NCBI RefSeq assembly: GCF_028209625.1
Contig: NZ_JAQLDU010000016.1
Span: forward strand, 1 to 47,708
DNA from: Collinsella aerofaciens
GTDB lineage: Bacteria > Actinomycetota > Coriobacteriia > Coriobacteriales > Coriobacteriaceae
Direction of reading: 5' to 3'
DNA: 47,708 bases
Below the pieces are notes generated by a model. The model was not told the DNA's origin. It saw only the letters and a list, made by a program, of their open reading frames with translations, and ran no database searches. Position 1 is the first letter of the stretch. Each line of letters starts with the position of its first letter. A program made the translations under genes and the position numbers. This document shows, in pieces, positions 40,489 to 47,708 of the stretch.

Positions 40489-40641
40489 TCCCCGGCGCTG
40501 CCCGGGCGCCAACGGCCGCATATGAACTTTATCGCGAGTTCCGCACGAACAGGAGGCCACTTAATGTGGCCTCCGTCGTGAGCAGGACTGTAGAGCAGGA
40601 AAGTTCATATGCGGCCGTTGGCGCCCGGGCAGCGCCGGGGA
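40489..40641 (+). repeat. Large palindromic element, copy 4 (42-bp perfect arms)
   Basis: Arms 40489-40530 and 40600-40641 pair perfectly over 42 bp, the longest of the family. The core 40531-40599 differs from copy 2 by a single base. It ends 14 bp after the stop codon of the tsaB-rimI-tsaD gene. Confidence 0.92.
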
Positions 40642-40655
40642 TCGCACCTTTGCGA

Positions 40656-43040
40656 CTACAGCGTCATGTTCGGATCGGCATCGACGTCGAACGGCGAGAT
40701 TTCACCTCGGTCGAATTTACGGCGGGCGACCTCCGCGATCATGGCAGCGTTATCGGTGCAGGCAGACAAGGGCGGCACCGTCACGCGGATCCCCTGACGC
40801 CCGAGCTTCTTGATCATCATCTCGCGCAGATGCGGATTGGCCGAGACACCACCGCCGATGCAATACTCCTTGCACCCGGTGGCGTGCAGGGCGTTTTTGG
40901 CCTTCTTGTACTGCACGTCAAAGACCGCCGCCTCAAACGAGGCCGCTAGGTCGGGCAGGTGAATCGTGCGCCCGGCCTTGGTCTCCTGCTCGATGTAGAG
41001 CGTCACCGCCGTCTTGAGGCCCGAAAGCGAGAAGCGATAGTCTCCCCTGCTGTTAAGCGCGCGAGGAAAATCGATCGCGCGGGGATTACCCGTCTCGGCC
41101 AGCTTGGAGATGATGGGGCCACCGGGATAGCCCAGACCCAGTGCCTTTGCCACCTTGTCGAAGGCCTCGCCCACAGCATCGTCGAGTGTCTCACCAAGTA
41201 CCTCGTAGTCACCCCATGCCTTCACGTGCACGAGCATGGTGTGCCCGCCCGAGACAAGCGTGAAGATGAACGGCGGCTTGAGGTCGGGCTGCGCCAGCAA
41301 GTTGGCAAACAGGTGCCCCTCCAGATGGTTGACGCATACGAGCGGCTTACCGGCAGCGTAGGCAAAGCCTTTGGCAAAGGCAACGCCCACCACGAGGGCG
41401 CCCACCAGGCCCGGACCCTGTGTCACGCCCACGGCGGCAAGCTCACTTGGTGCAATGGCTCCGCCCGTAAGGCCCAGCGATGCTGCGGCATCCTCGAGCG
41501 CCGCATCCACGACACTCACAATCACCTCAACGTGTTTGCGCGAGGCGATCTCGGGCACCACGCCGCCAAAGCGGGCGTGAAAATCAATCTGTGTCGACAC
41601 CTGGTTGGCCAGCATATTGCCATCCGCATCGATAATCGCCACGGCCGTCTCGTCGCAGGAGCTCTCGATAGCGAGCACTAGGCGGCGGCGCTCAATTTCG
41701 GCACGCTCCCCCTCGGAGCGCCTAGGCGCAGGCAGCGGCCATACGCGCTGCTCGGCTGCCGTCGGCTCGGGCGAGGCATTGTCGACCGGAAGCACCAGGG
41801 GCAGCGGAGCCGTCATGACGATGGCGTCCTTGCCGGCACCATAATAGCCGCGGCGACGGCCAGCCTCGGTAAAGCCCAGAGCGTTATAAAGCGCGGTCGC
41901 TCCCTCGTTACCGTCCTCGACCTCGAGCGAAGCCGTGGTGCAGCCGAGCATCTGGGCATCATAGCTCACATGCGACAGCAGCTTGCGGGCAATGCCCTCA
42001 CGGCGATGTGCCGGGTCGACGGCGACATCCAGAATCTGCACATCACCGTCCACGACCATACCGCCGGCAAGGCCCAGCAGCTTGCCGTCGTCGTGTGCCA
42101 CCCACCAACTACGCGGCGCAGCGACGTCCTCGCCCAGTTCGGACAGGAACATGCCCGGCGTCCACGCCTCGTGTCCGGCACCTTCAAAGCAAGTAGCCTC
42201 CAGTGCGCTCGCGCCCTCGGCATCCGCCGCGCCCATGGGACGGAACTGCAGATGACGACCGGCGAGCTCATCGGCAACACCCGTAATTTCGCTCTGCGCA
42301 CTCTCGGCAAGACCAAGACGCTTGCGCTCGTTTTCCTCGGCATCCGAAAGGCGCGTGTAAATCGGCAGGACGCGGGCCGGATCGCCGTCGCCCGCAGCGT
42401 GCGCGAGCAGCAAGCCCTCGCCCGAAGGCCACCACAGGTCGCGCTCCACGCAGCGGGCGGTCTCGTCCTCACCCAGCAGCTTGCCATAGCGCACAAGACC
42501 GTCACCGGTCAGCTGAACCTGGTCCCAGTCCGCTGCTTGGCGCCACTCATCGAGCGCCACGGCGGCCTTGACCACGTGCTCGCGCTCAAATTGACGCTCG
42601 GGACCCTCATCGACCAGCATATACAGCGCCGGATATACCTCACCGCGCATAGCATCGGCCAAGATACCAAGCTTGCCGCGCACGCCAGCCTTCCACGCCG
42701 TCCAAGCGCAAGCATCGAGCGTCGACACGCCCAGCAGCGGAACATTGGCACCACGCGCGAGGCCCTTGGCAGTGGAGATGCCGATGCGCACACCCGTAAA
42801 GGACCCCGGGCCGCGGCCGACCACATAGCAACCAACATCGCTGCGATCCAGACCGGCTTGAGCCAGCACGCCATCAACGGTATTCACGAGCTCAACGTTG
42901 GCGTGACGGCGACACATGTGGTCGCCACTCACGAGCTTCGTCTCGCCCGTCTGCCCATCAATCCAGCTTGCCGCGCAGGCAAGCATGTCGGTCGAGGTAT
43001 CGAGCGCCACCACCAGCGCGTTGTCGTTATGCAAGCTCAT
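40656..43040 (-). CDS. Fused TsaB-RimI-TsaD: tRNA t6A synthesis plus N-acetyltransferase
   Basis: 794 residues combining three normally separate proteins. ~1-225: TsaB (VVALDTSTDMLACAASW; GRGPGSFTGVRIGIS). ~255-425: RimI-type GNAT acetyltransferase (ILDVAVDPAHRREGIARKLL, ALYNALGFTEAGRRRGYY). ~455-794: TsaD (VLAIESSCDETAVAI, metal-binding HLEGH, TLVSGGHTMLVHV, CIGGGVSANPHLREMM). TsaB and TsaD with TsaE make t6A37 in tRNA; RimI acetylates protein N-termini. The start ATG at 43040 overlaps the tsaE stop by 14 bp. It is the last gene of the operon. Confidence 0.95.
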   Translation of the reverse strand: MSLHNDNALVVALDTSTDMLACAASWIDGQTGETKLVSGDHMCRRHANVELVNTVDGVLAQAGLDRSDVGCYVVGRGPGSFTGVRIGISTAKGLARGANVPLLGVSTLDACAWTAWKAGVRGKLGILADAMRGEVYPALYMLVDEGPERQFEREHVVKAAVALDEWRQAADWDQVQLTGDGLVRYGKLLGEDETARCVERDLWWPSGEGLLLAHAAGDGDPARVLPIYTRLSDAEENERKRLGLAESAQSEITGVADELAGRHLQFRPMGAADAEGASALEATCFEGAGHEAWTPGMFLSELGEDVAAPRSWWVAHDDGKLLGLAGGMVVDGDVQILDVAVDPAHRREGIARKLLSHVSYDAQMLGCTTASLEVEDGNEGATALYNALGFTEAGRRRGYYGAGKDAIVMTAPLPLVLPVDNASPEPTAAEQRVWPLPAPRRSEGERAEIERRRLVLAIESSCDETAVAIIDADGNMLANQVSTQIDFHARFGGVVPEIASRKHVEVIVSVVDAALEDAAASLGLTGGAIAPSELAAVGVTQGPGLVGALVVGVAFAKGFAYAAGKPLVCVNHLEGHLFANLLAQPDLKPPFIFTLVSGGHTMLVHVKAWGDYEVLGETLDDAVGEAFDKVAKALGLGYPGGPIISKLAETGNPRAIDFPRALNSRGDYRFSLSGLKTAVTLYIEQETKAGRTIHLPDLAASFEAAVFDVQYKKAKNALHATGCKEYCIGGGVSANPHLREMMIKKLGRQGIRVTVPPLSACTDNAAMIAEVARRKFDRGEISPFDVDADPNMTL

Positions 43041-43533
43041 CTTGTACAGCCTTATCAATCAAATGGGAAAGCTCCATTGCGCGGTCACCGTGCGCCTCAA
43101 GCGTTATCGTTCGCACATCGCTGTCGCCCCCATCACGCTTGAGCGTCACCGAAAGATACTCATCCGTCAGCTCGTCCTGGAATTGTTCGCCCCATTCCAG
43201 CAGGCAAGCACCCTCATAGCCCAGCACATCGAAAATGCCCGTATCCTCGAGCTCGTAGGCATGCTCCAGGCGGTATAAATCAAAGTGAAACAGCGGAATA
43301 CGACCTTGATCGTGAACGGCCATGAGCGCAAACGTAGGGCTCGTAACCATATGCCCATCGCCCAACCCGCGCGAGACGCCCTTGGTAAAGTGAGTTTTGC
43401 CCACTCCCAGGCCACCGGTCAGGATGAGCACATCGCCGTCCTCAAGGCACGGTGCAATTAGCTCGCCAAAGTACTCTGTATCGGCAGCGCAAGTCGTTTT
43501 GTAAGTACCTACCCCCAGGCGCTCCAGGGACAT
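43027..43533 (-). CDS. tsaE: tRNA t6A synthesis ATPase TsaE
   Basis: 168-residue P-loop ATPase that works with TsaB/TsaD in threonylcarbamoyl transfer to tRNA A37. Walker A GGLGVGKTHFTKG lies near residue 39, and LFHFDLYRLEHAYELED and LLEWGEQF are family segments. The start ATG at 43533 follows AGGAGcatgt. It directly precedes and overlaps the fused tsaB-rimI-tsaD gene, so the whole t6A transfer complex is encoded together. Confidence 0.95.
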   Translation of the reverse strand: MSLERLGVGTYKTTCAADTEYFGELIAPCLEDGDVLILTGGLGVGKTHFTKGVSRGLGDGHMVTSPTFALMAVHDQGRIPLFHFDLYRLEHAYELEDTGIFDVLGYEGACLLEWGEQFQDELTDEYLSVTLKRDGGDSDVRTITLEAHGDRAMELSHLIDKAVQDELA

Positions 43534-43545
43534 ACATGCTCCTTA

Positions 43546-44166
43546 TTATTCCGAGGCGTCCTCTGGTGCGGGATGTCGCCCCAGATAGTCGCCCAGCATC
43601 TTAAAGTCTTCCTCCAGCAGCTCCTGCCACGCTGGATTGCGTAGCGCTGCTGCCGGATGGAAAGTGGGCATCACCACAAAGTGCCCCATCTGATGGAACC
43701 TGCCGCGCAGCTTGGTAATGCCGATCTCGGTCTTGAGCACAAAGTGCGTTGCGGGGTTGCCGAGCGTCACGATGATATCGGGCCAGATGCTTCGAATCTG
43801 CTCGCGCAAAAACGGTGAGCAAGCCAGCACTTCCTCGGGACGCGGATTGCGGTTTCCCGGCGGGCGGCACTTAAGCACGTTGGCAATGTAGACGTCTTCG
43901 CGTTTGAGCCCCGCCAGCGACAAAATGCCGTTGAGGTCCTCGCCTGCCGCCCCCACAAAGGGCTCGCCCTGCAAATCCTCATTGCGGCCCGGCGCCTCGC
44001 CAATAAACATCACGCGAGCGTGGGGGTTTCCCACGCCAAACACGATGTTATGGCGCGACTGGTAAAGCTGGCAAAGGTGACAATCGCCCAGAACGGCCTC
44101 GATCTCCTCGAGTGCGACCTCACGCGGCGCCTGATGGCTATGGCCGGGGATGTGCATGACGCCCAT
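43546..44166 (-). CDS. Uracil-DNA glycosylase, type 4 (Fe-S)
   Basis: 206-residue base-excision repair enzyme. The motif FIGEAPGRNEDLQGEPFVGA and ANVLKCRPPGNRNPRPEE identify the family 4 UDGs. Cluster cysteines are visible in CHLC, KCRPP and ACSPF, and MPTFHPAAALRNP is the C-terminal His motif. The start ATG at 44166 follows TAGGAG; the longer upstream frame overlaps alr and has no binding site. It sits 8 bp after alr in the operon. Confidence 0.93.
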   Translation of the reverse strand: MGVMHIPGHSHQAPREVALEEIEAVLGDCHLCQLYQSRHNIVFGVGNPHARVMFIGEAPGRNEDLQGEPFVGAAGEDLNGILSLAGLKREDVYIANVLKCRPPGNRNPRPEEVLACSPFLREQIRSIWPDIIVTLGNPATHFVLKTEIGITKLRGRFHQMGHFVVMPTFHPAAALRNPAWQELLEEDFKMLGDYLGRHPAPEDASE

Positions 44167-44174
44167 AGCGACTC

Positions 44175-45320
44175 CTACACGTAGACCTTGTCGAGACGCA
44201 TACCAAAGCCGCAAGCGACCTCGTAGTTAATCGTGCCGCGTAGGCGCGCCATCTCGTCCATGGTAATCTCGGCATCTCCATCGCGGCCGACAATGATCAT
44301 CTCGTCACCATACTCGGCCTCGGGAATCTCATGCGCCGGGTTGGACTGAATGGCGACCATAAACTGGTCCATGCAGATATTGCCCACCTGACGCACACGC
44401 TCGCCGCGATACAGCACGTCCATACGATTGGAAAGCGTACGCGAAAGGCCATCGGCATAACCGATCGGAAGGGTGCAGATCTGAACGCGCGTGCGCGGTA
44501 CGCGATAGGTAAAGCCGTAGCCCACGCCCTCGCCCATCGCAGGATGCGCCACGCGCGTCACACGCGCGTGGACGCTCATGACGGGATCAAGCTGCATCAC
44601 GCGACCACTCAGCTCACATGGCTGCAGACCATACAAACCGATGCCGGCACGAATCATGTCAAAGTGCATTGAAGAATCGAGCATCGAGGATGGCGTATTG
44701 GCACAATGCACGATACCGCATTCAAAACCTGCGTCCTTAATGGCCTGAACGGCCTCGGTAAAACGCTGGCACTGCAGCTTGTAGTCCCAACCCGAAGGTT
44801 CATCGGCCGTGGCAAAGTGCGTAAATACGCCGTCGCACTGAATACCGCGATGGAAGCTGATGCCGCGGACAAAGTCGAGCACCTGTGTGTAGTGAACGCC
44901 GATACGATTCATGCCCGTCTCGATGGCAAGATGGTACTTGCCCACCTTGCCCGCCGCGACGGCGCATTCGCCATACGCGAGAGCAAAATCGGACGTATAG
45001 ACCGAGGGCATGATATCGAACTCGAGCAATGCAGGAATAGCCTCGATAGGCGGCTCGCTTAGAATCAGGATGGGCTTAGTAATTCCGCCCTGACGGAGCC
45101 CAACGCCCTCGTTGACCGTCGCCACGGCAAACATGTCGGCACCAGCCGAATACATGATCTTAGCGCACTCAACAGCTCCATGACCATAAGCATCGGCCTT
45201 GACCACGCAGCACAGGCGCTGACGCGGATTCAACAAGTTCTTATAGGCTCTCGTGTTGCGACGGAGCGCCCCGCGGTCGATCTCGACCCAGGACCAGCGC
45301 GTCAAATCGGCTTTATTCAT
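44175..45320 (-). CDS. alr: Alanine racemase
   Basis: 381-residue PLP enzyme making D-alanine for peptidoglycan. The PLP-lysine motif CCVVKADAYGHGAVE is near residue 42. HFATADEP and the catalytic Tyr in GVGYGFTYRVP follow, with GNICMDQFMV near the C-terminus. The start ATG at 45320 lies 2 bp after the nnr stop, so the genes are translationally coupled. Confidence 0.96.
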   Translation of the reverse strand: MNKADLTRWSWVEIDRGALRRNTRAYKNLLNPRQRLCCVVKADAYGHGAVECAKIMYSAGADMFAVATVNEGVGLRQGGITKPILILSEPPIEAIPALLEFDIMPSVYTSDFALAYGECAVAAGKVGKYHLAIETGMNRIGVHYTQVLDFVRGISFHRGIQCDGVFTHFATADEPSGWDYKLQCQRFTEAVQAIKDAGFECGIVHCANTPSSMLDSSMHFDMIRAGIGLYGLQPCELSGRVMQLDPVMSVHARVTRVAHPAMGEGVGYGFTYRVPRTRVQICTLPIGYADGLSRTLSNRMDVLYRGERVRQVGNICMDQFMVAIQSNPAHEIPEAEYGDEMIIVGRDGDAEITMDEMARLRGTINYEVACGFGMRLDKVYV

Positions 45321-45322
45321 GA

Positions 45323-46939
45323 TTAGTCATCCGACCCTTCGTCCATGATTCCCAGATCTTCGAGCGCATCCTTTGCCGCCAGCTCCATGGCAGGACCGAT
45401 CAAGTCGATAAGATCGGTCGCGATAACGCTCTTCTCACCATACTCCGTCGCCGCGGCAAAACCGGCGTAGCTGTGAAGTGCGACGGCGTACGAATACAGC
45501 AGCTCCCAACGATCCATCTCGTCGCGCATGGTGGCAAGCGTGCCGGCCAAAATACCCGCGAGAACATCACCAGAACCGGCAGTTGCCAGAGAAGCCGGAC
45601 CCGAGAGTGGCAGCAGCACGCGCTCAACGCCACAGATAGCCGTCGTCGGCCCCTTGGCTATGACCACCAGATTGTCGGAGCCTGCAGCCCAGACAACCTT
45701 CTGCGCAGCTGCAATCGCGGTACCAAGGTCGTTCACCTCGTCACCGGCAACCAAACGCGAAAGCTCACGATAGTGCGGCGTCATAACCAACGGCTGCTCA
45801 CGACGATACATCTCGGGGTTACTATCAATACCGTCAATGGCAATCTTAGCAAGGCAGTTGAGTGCATCGGCGTCCAAAATTAGCGGTACATCAAGCTCGA
45901 GCAAGCCCGAAACCACCTGCATAGCGCCAGCAGACGTCGTCATACCGGGACCGCACAGTACGCAGCTGTACTTCTTTGCGATCTCGCACACCGTCATGCG
46001 CGCAGCGGCGCCAAAGGAGCCGCGGGAATCAGACGGAATAGCAAAGACGGGAATCGAAGGAAGTGCCATGCGAATAAGATTGGCGCAGGCATCAGGAGCC
46101 GCGACCGCCACGTAACCAGCACCCGCGCGAGCTGCAGACTTGGCCGCCATAATGGCAGCACCAGGATATTGCGCCGATCCGGCGACAATAAGCACAGAGC
46201 CACGGGAATACTTATCGATATTCGATGGTAGCGGAGCAAAGTAATCAACTAAGTCACCGGGCTCGACAATCTCGGCGGCGTGGTCAACATCATCGATGAC
46301 TTCGTCAAGACGGTCGTAAAGATTGCCGCAGATCAAATCGCCAGCATACTCAGGGCCATCAGCGCTATACAGACCAATCTTGGGCGCAATCATCGTCACC
46401 GTGCGCTCGGCACGAATGCAGTCGTCATCAACAACGCCCGTCTCGGCATTCAGGCCCGAGGGGACATCAATGGATACGACACAATCGGCGCATTCATTGA
46501 CCGTAGGAATCCAAATGGAGAACGGCGCACGCAGATTCCCGTGGAAACCGGTACCAAAAATGGCATCGACAACAACATCCGCCTTATCGATCAAAACCTC
46601 GAGTTCGTCACGCGAGGGACCGACGCAAACGTGCACATCGCGGCCGGCAGTTCGACGAGCAACATGACGTGCCAAAGCAGCAGGAATCTCATCCGGCTCA
46701 ACCGGAGAAACGATATCCACGTCCACACCCTTGTGGCTCAGGATATCGGCGGCAACCCAACCGTCGCCGCCATTATTACCAAAACCGACCAGAACGAGAA
46801 CCCGATCGGGATTGAGCTTCAAGACCTCGTTGGCGGCAAACTCACCCGCTAACTCCATAAGCTCGGCCTTCGAAGTCCCTTCGCGTTCGATGATATCCTC
46901 GAGACGAACGACTTCTTCGGTACTCAAAACCGGTTTCAT
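45323..46939 (-). CDS. nnr: Bifunctional NAD(P)HX epimerase/dehydratase
   Basis: 538 residues: an N-terminal YjeF/NnrE epimerase (~1-215; LVGFGNNGGDGWVAADIL, DAIFGTGFHGNLR, SIDVPSGLNAETG) and a C-terminal ribokinase-like NnrD dehydratase (~225-538; VLCGPGMTTSAGAM, LATAGSGDVLAGILAG). It repairs hydrated NADH and NADPH. The start is the ATG at 46939, directly abutting the acpS stop. Confidence 0.96.
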   Translation of the reverse strand: MKPVLSTEEVVRLEDIIEREGTSKAELMELAGEFAANEVLKLNPDRVLVLVGFGNNGGDGWVAADILSHKGVDVDIVSPVEPDEIPAALARHVARRTAGRDVHVCVGPSRDELEVLIDKADVVVDAIFGTGFHGNLRAPFSIWIPTVNECADCVVSIDVPSGLNAETGVVDDDCIRAERTVTMIAPKIGLYSADGPEYAGDLICGNLYDRLDEVIDDVDHAAEIVEPGDLVDYFAPLPSNIDKYSRGSVLIVAGSAQYPGAAIMAAKSAARAGAGYVAVAAPDACANLIRMALPSIPVFAIPSDSRGSFGAAARMTVCEIAKKYSCVLCGPGMTTSAGAMQVVSGLLELDVPLILDADALNCLAKIAIDGIDSNPEMYRREQPLVMTPHYRELSRLVAGDEVNDLGTAIAAAQKVVWAAGSDNLVVIAKGPTTAICGVERVLLPLSGPASLATAGSGDVLAGILAGTLATMRDEMDRWELLYSYAVALHSYAGFAAATEYGEKSVIATDLIDLIGPAMELAAKDALEDLGIMDEGSDD

Positions 46940-47479
46940 CTATGCTCCTAGCGTATCTTGCGAAGCATCGCCCAAGTGCTCCGTCAATGCTGAATTCTGC
47001 AGCTGCTCAAGCTCATCTAAAACAGAGCGAGCCTCTTTAAATGTCTGCGCAACGCGTTTCTTGTTGCTCACCTTTTCTTCCTTGGGCTTAGGTCGAGCAT
47101 CCTCGGTGATTGCAATGGCATTAGCGACAGCCAAGTCACCCGTAAGGGTAATAGAAAGAGCGACCTCGACAACACCCAAATCCTGGGCGATTTCGAGAGC
47201 ACGACCAGAAAGCAGAGCCTTCGGTTTGCCGAGTTTATCACGCGTTACCGAAACATCCTTGCGACCCACGCCTTGACTAAAACCCGTGCCAAGAGCTTTA
47301 AGCACCGCCTCACGCGAAGCAAAGCGGCTCGCATAGTGAGCAGCGGGACGCGATGATGCATCACAATACGCACGCTCTTCTTCGGTAAACACACGCCGAG
47401 CAAACGACGGCGTCTTTTCAAGAATTGATTTCATACGGGAAATCTCGACGATATCAACGCCGATACCAGCTTCAGCCAT
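46940..47479 (-). CDS. acpS: Holo-[acyl-carrier-protein] synthase with C-terminal extension
   Basis: 179 residues. The AcpS core is clear: GIGVDIVEISRMKSIL with the Mg-binding Asp, FTEEERAYCDA, ASRFASREAVLKALGTG. It transfers 4'-phosphopantetheine from CoA to ACP. AcpS is usually ~120-130 residues; here ~50 extra residues follow ITEDARPKPKEE, mainly a charged helix (FKEARSVLDELEQLQ) of unknown role. The start ATG at 47479 follows GGAGGTGAAC. It is the first gene of the six-gene operon running to 40656. Confidence 0.93.
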   Translation of the reverse strand: MAEAGIGVDIVEISRMKSILEKTPSFARRVFTEEERAYCDASSRPAAHYASRFASREAVLKALGTGFSQGVGRKDVSVTRDKLGKPKALLSGRALEIAQDLGVVEVALSITLTGDLAVANAIAITEDARPKPKEEKVSNKKRVAQTFKEARSVLDELEQLQNSALTEHLGDASQDTLGA

Positions 47480-47508
47480 GTTCACCTCCATATCGCACAG
47501 ACTAAGTT

Positions 47509-47538
47509 ATTGTAGCCCGTTCACAGAAGATGCGACAA
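47509..47538 (-). promoter_or_regulatory. Promoter of the acpS-nnr-alr-udg-tsaE-tsaBD operon
   Basis: TTGTCG (47533-47538) and TACAAT (47509-47514) with an 18-bp spacer on the minus strand, about 30 bp before the acpS start. Confidence 0.55.
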
Positions 47539-47590
47539 ACGAGGGTTATAAAACACAGCTACTATGTGAGACAAAAGCCCGTAAACGCAA

Positions 47591-47622
47591 AAAAGGGGGA
47601 GGCCGCGAGGCCTCCCCCTTTT
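47591..47622 (-). terminator. Terminator downstream of the 5S rRNA
   Basis: A 14-bp perfect stem (47591-47604 with 47609-47622) and GCGA tetraloop, running into TTTTTTGCG on the minus strand. It ends the rRNA operon entering from the right edge. Confidence 0.9.
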
Positions 47623-47653
47623 CCATTCCATTGACGGCTCGGTGCCGTCCACC

Positions 47654-47708
47654 GGTCAGCGGCGCCCTGGCCTCCCACGGGCTGGCCCCGCAGTACTCTC
47701 GGCGCGAT
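47654..47708 (-). rRNA. 5S rRNA, 3' end (partial)
   Basis: On the minus strand the edge sequence reads CGCGCCGAGAGTACTGCGG, then a GGCC/GCCC stem, CCGTGGGAGGCCAGG and GCGCCGCTGACC. This matches the 3' half of bacterial 5S rRNA (the 'GGTACTGC...TGGGAG...GCCGC' pattern). The 5' half and the 23S/16S genes would lie beyond the window. The call rests on a short stretch, but the terminator just downstream supports it. Confidence 0.7.

Noticed and set aside
40656..43040. Three separate genes tsaB, rimI and tsaD
   Set aside because: The reading frame is continuous with no stop or frameshift between domains, so it is called as one fusion gene.

Overview
The window looks like chromosome from a high-GC gut actinobacterium of the class Coriobacteriia, most likely Collinsella or a close relative. 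This is inferred from GC-rich codon use, the phosphoketolase, the wealth of PTS and alpha-glucan genes, a tsaB-rimI-tsaD fusion and many intergenic palindromes. No 16S or marker-gene comparison could be run.

Layout. (1) Positions 1-11077, minus strand: a partly duplicated mannose-family PTS locus with two SIS-domain sugar-phosphate deglycases, resembling fructoselysine/glucoselysine (Amadori product) systems. It is preceded by two stacked GntR/HutC regulators. A second EIIC-EIID pair, an MFS exporter, an EamA exporter and the start of a third SIS gene continue to the left edge. A 1063-bp segment (EIID plus the C-terminal half of EIIC) appears in two apparently identical copies. (2) 11116-18348: a small unknown protein, phosphoketolase xfp with a LacI-type regulator and operator pair, murB, and a PcsB-like secreted hydrolase. 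(3) 18615-32400: galE, then an alpha-glucan block of malQ, glgP, a MalEFGK-type ABC operon, a TreR-like GntR regulator, and a PTS EIICB fused to a HAD phosphatase. (4) 32516-37768: polyprenyl synthase, a peptidoglycan-binding protein, tRNA-Gln, repeat-rich DNA, and an orphan JetD/DUF2220-like TOPRIM protein. (5) 37952-47479: cstA, then a six-gene housekeeping operon (acpS-nnr-alr-udg-tsaE-tsaB/rimI/tsaD). The 3' end of a 5S rRNA enters at the right edge.

How it works together. Several carbohydrate promoters share one architecture: no good -35 box, and a 12-bp element (best form ACCGTnnACGGT) ending 50-52 bp (once 60 bp) upstream of the -10. This suggests one unknown class-I-type activator. 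Local repressors add specificity. TGGTATTAAA/GGTATC boxes mark the PTS-deglycase promoters, and TTGTTTAAAC boxes link malQ-glgP, the ABC operon, the GntR gene and the PTS-HAD gene.

The most unusual structures are non-coding. One is an eight-copy 15-nt repeat at 23899-24193, in strictly alternating orientation with exactly 25-nt spacers, lying between two converging terminators. The other is a family of four dispersed palindromes (16999, 35431, 40211, 40489) with a conserved roughly 70-nt core and perfect 33-42-bp arms that differ completely from copy to copy. All comparisons were made by eye.
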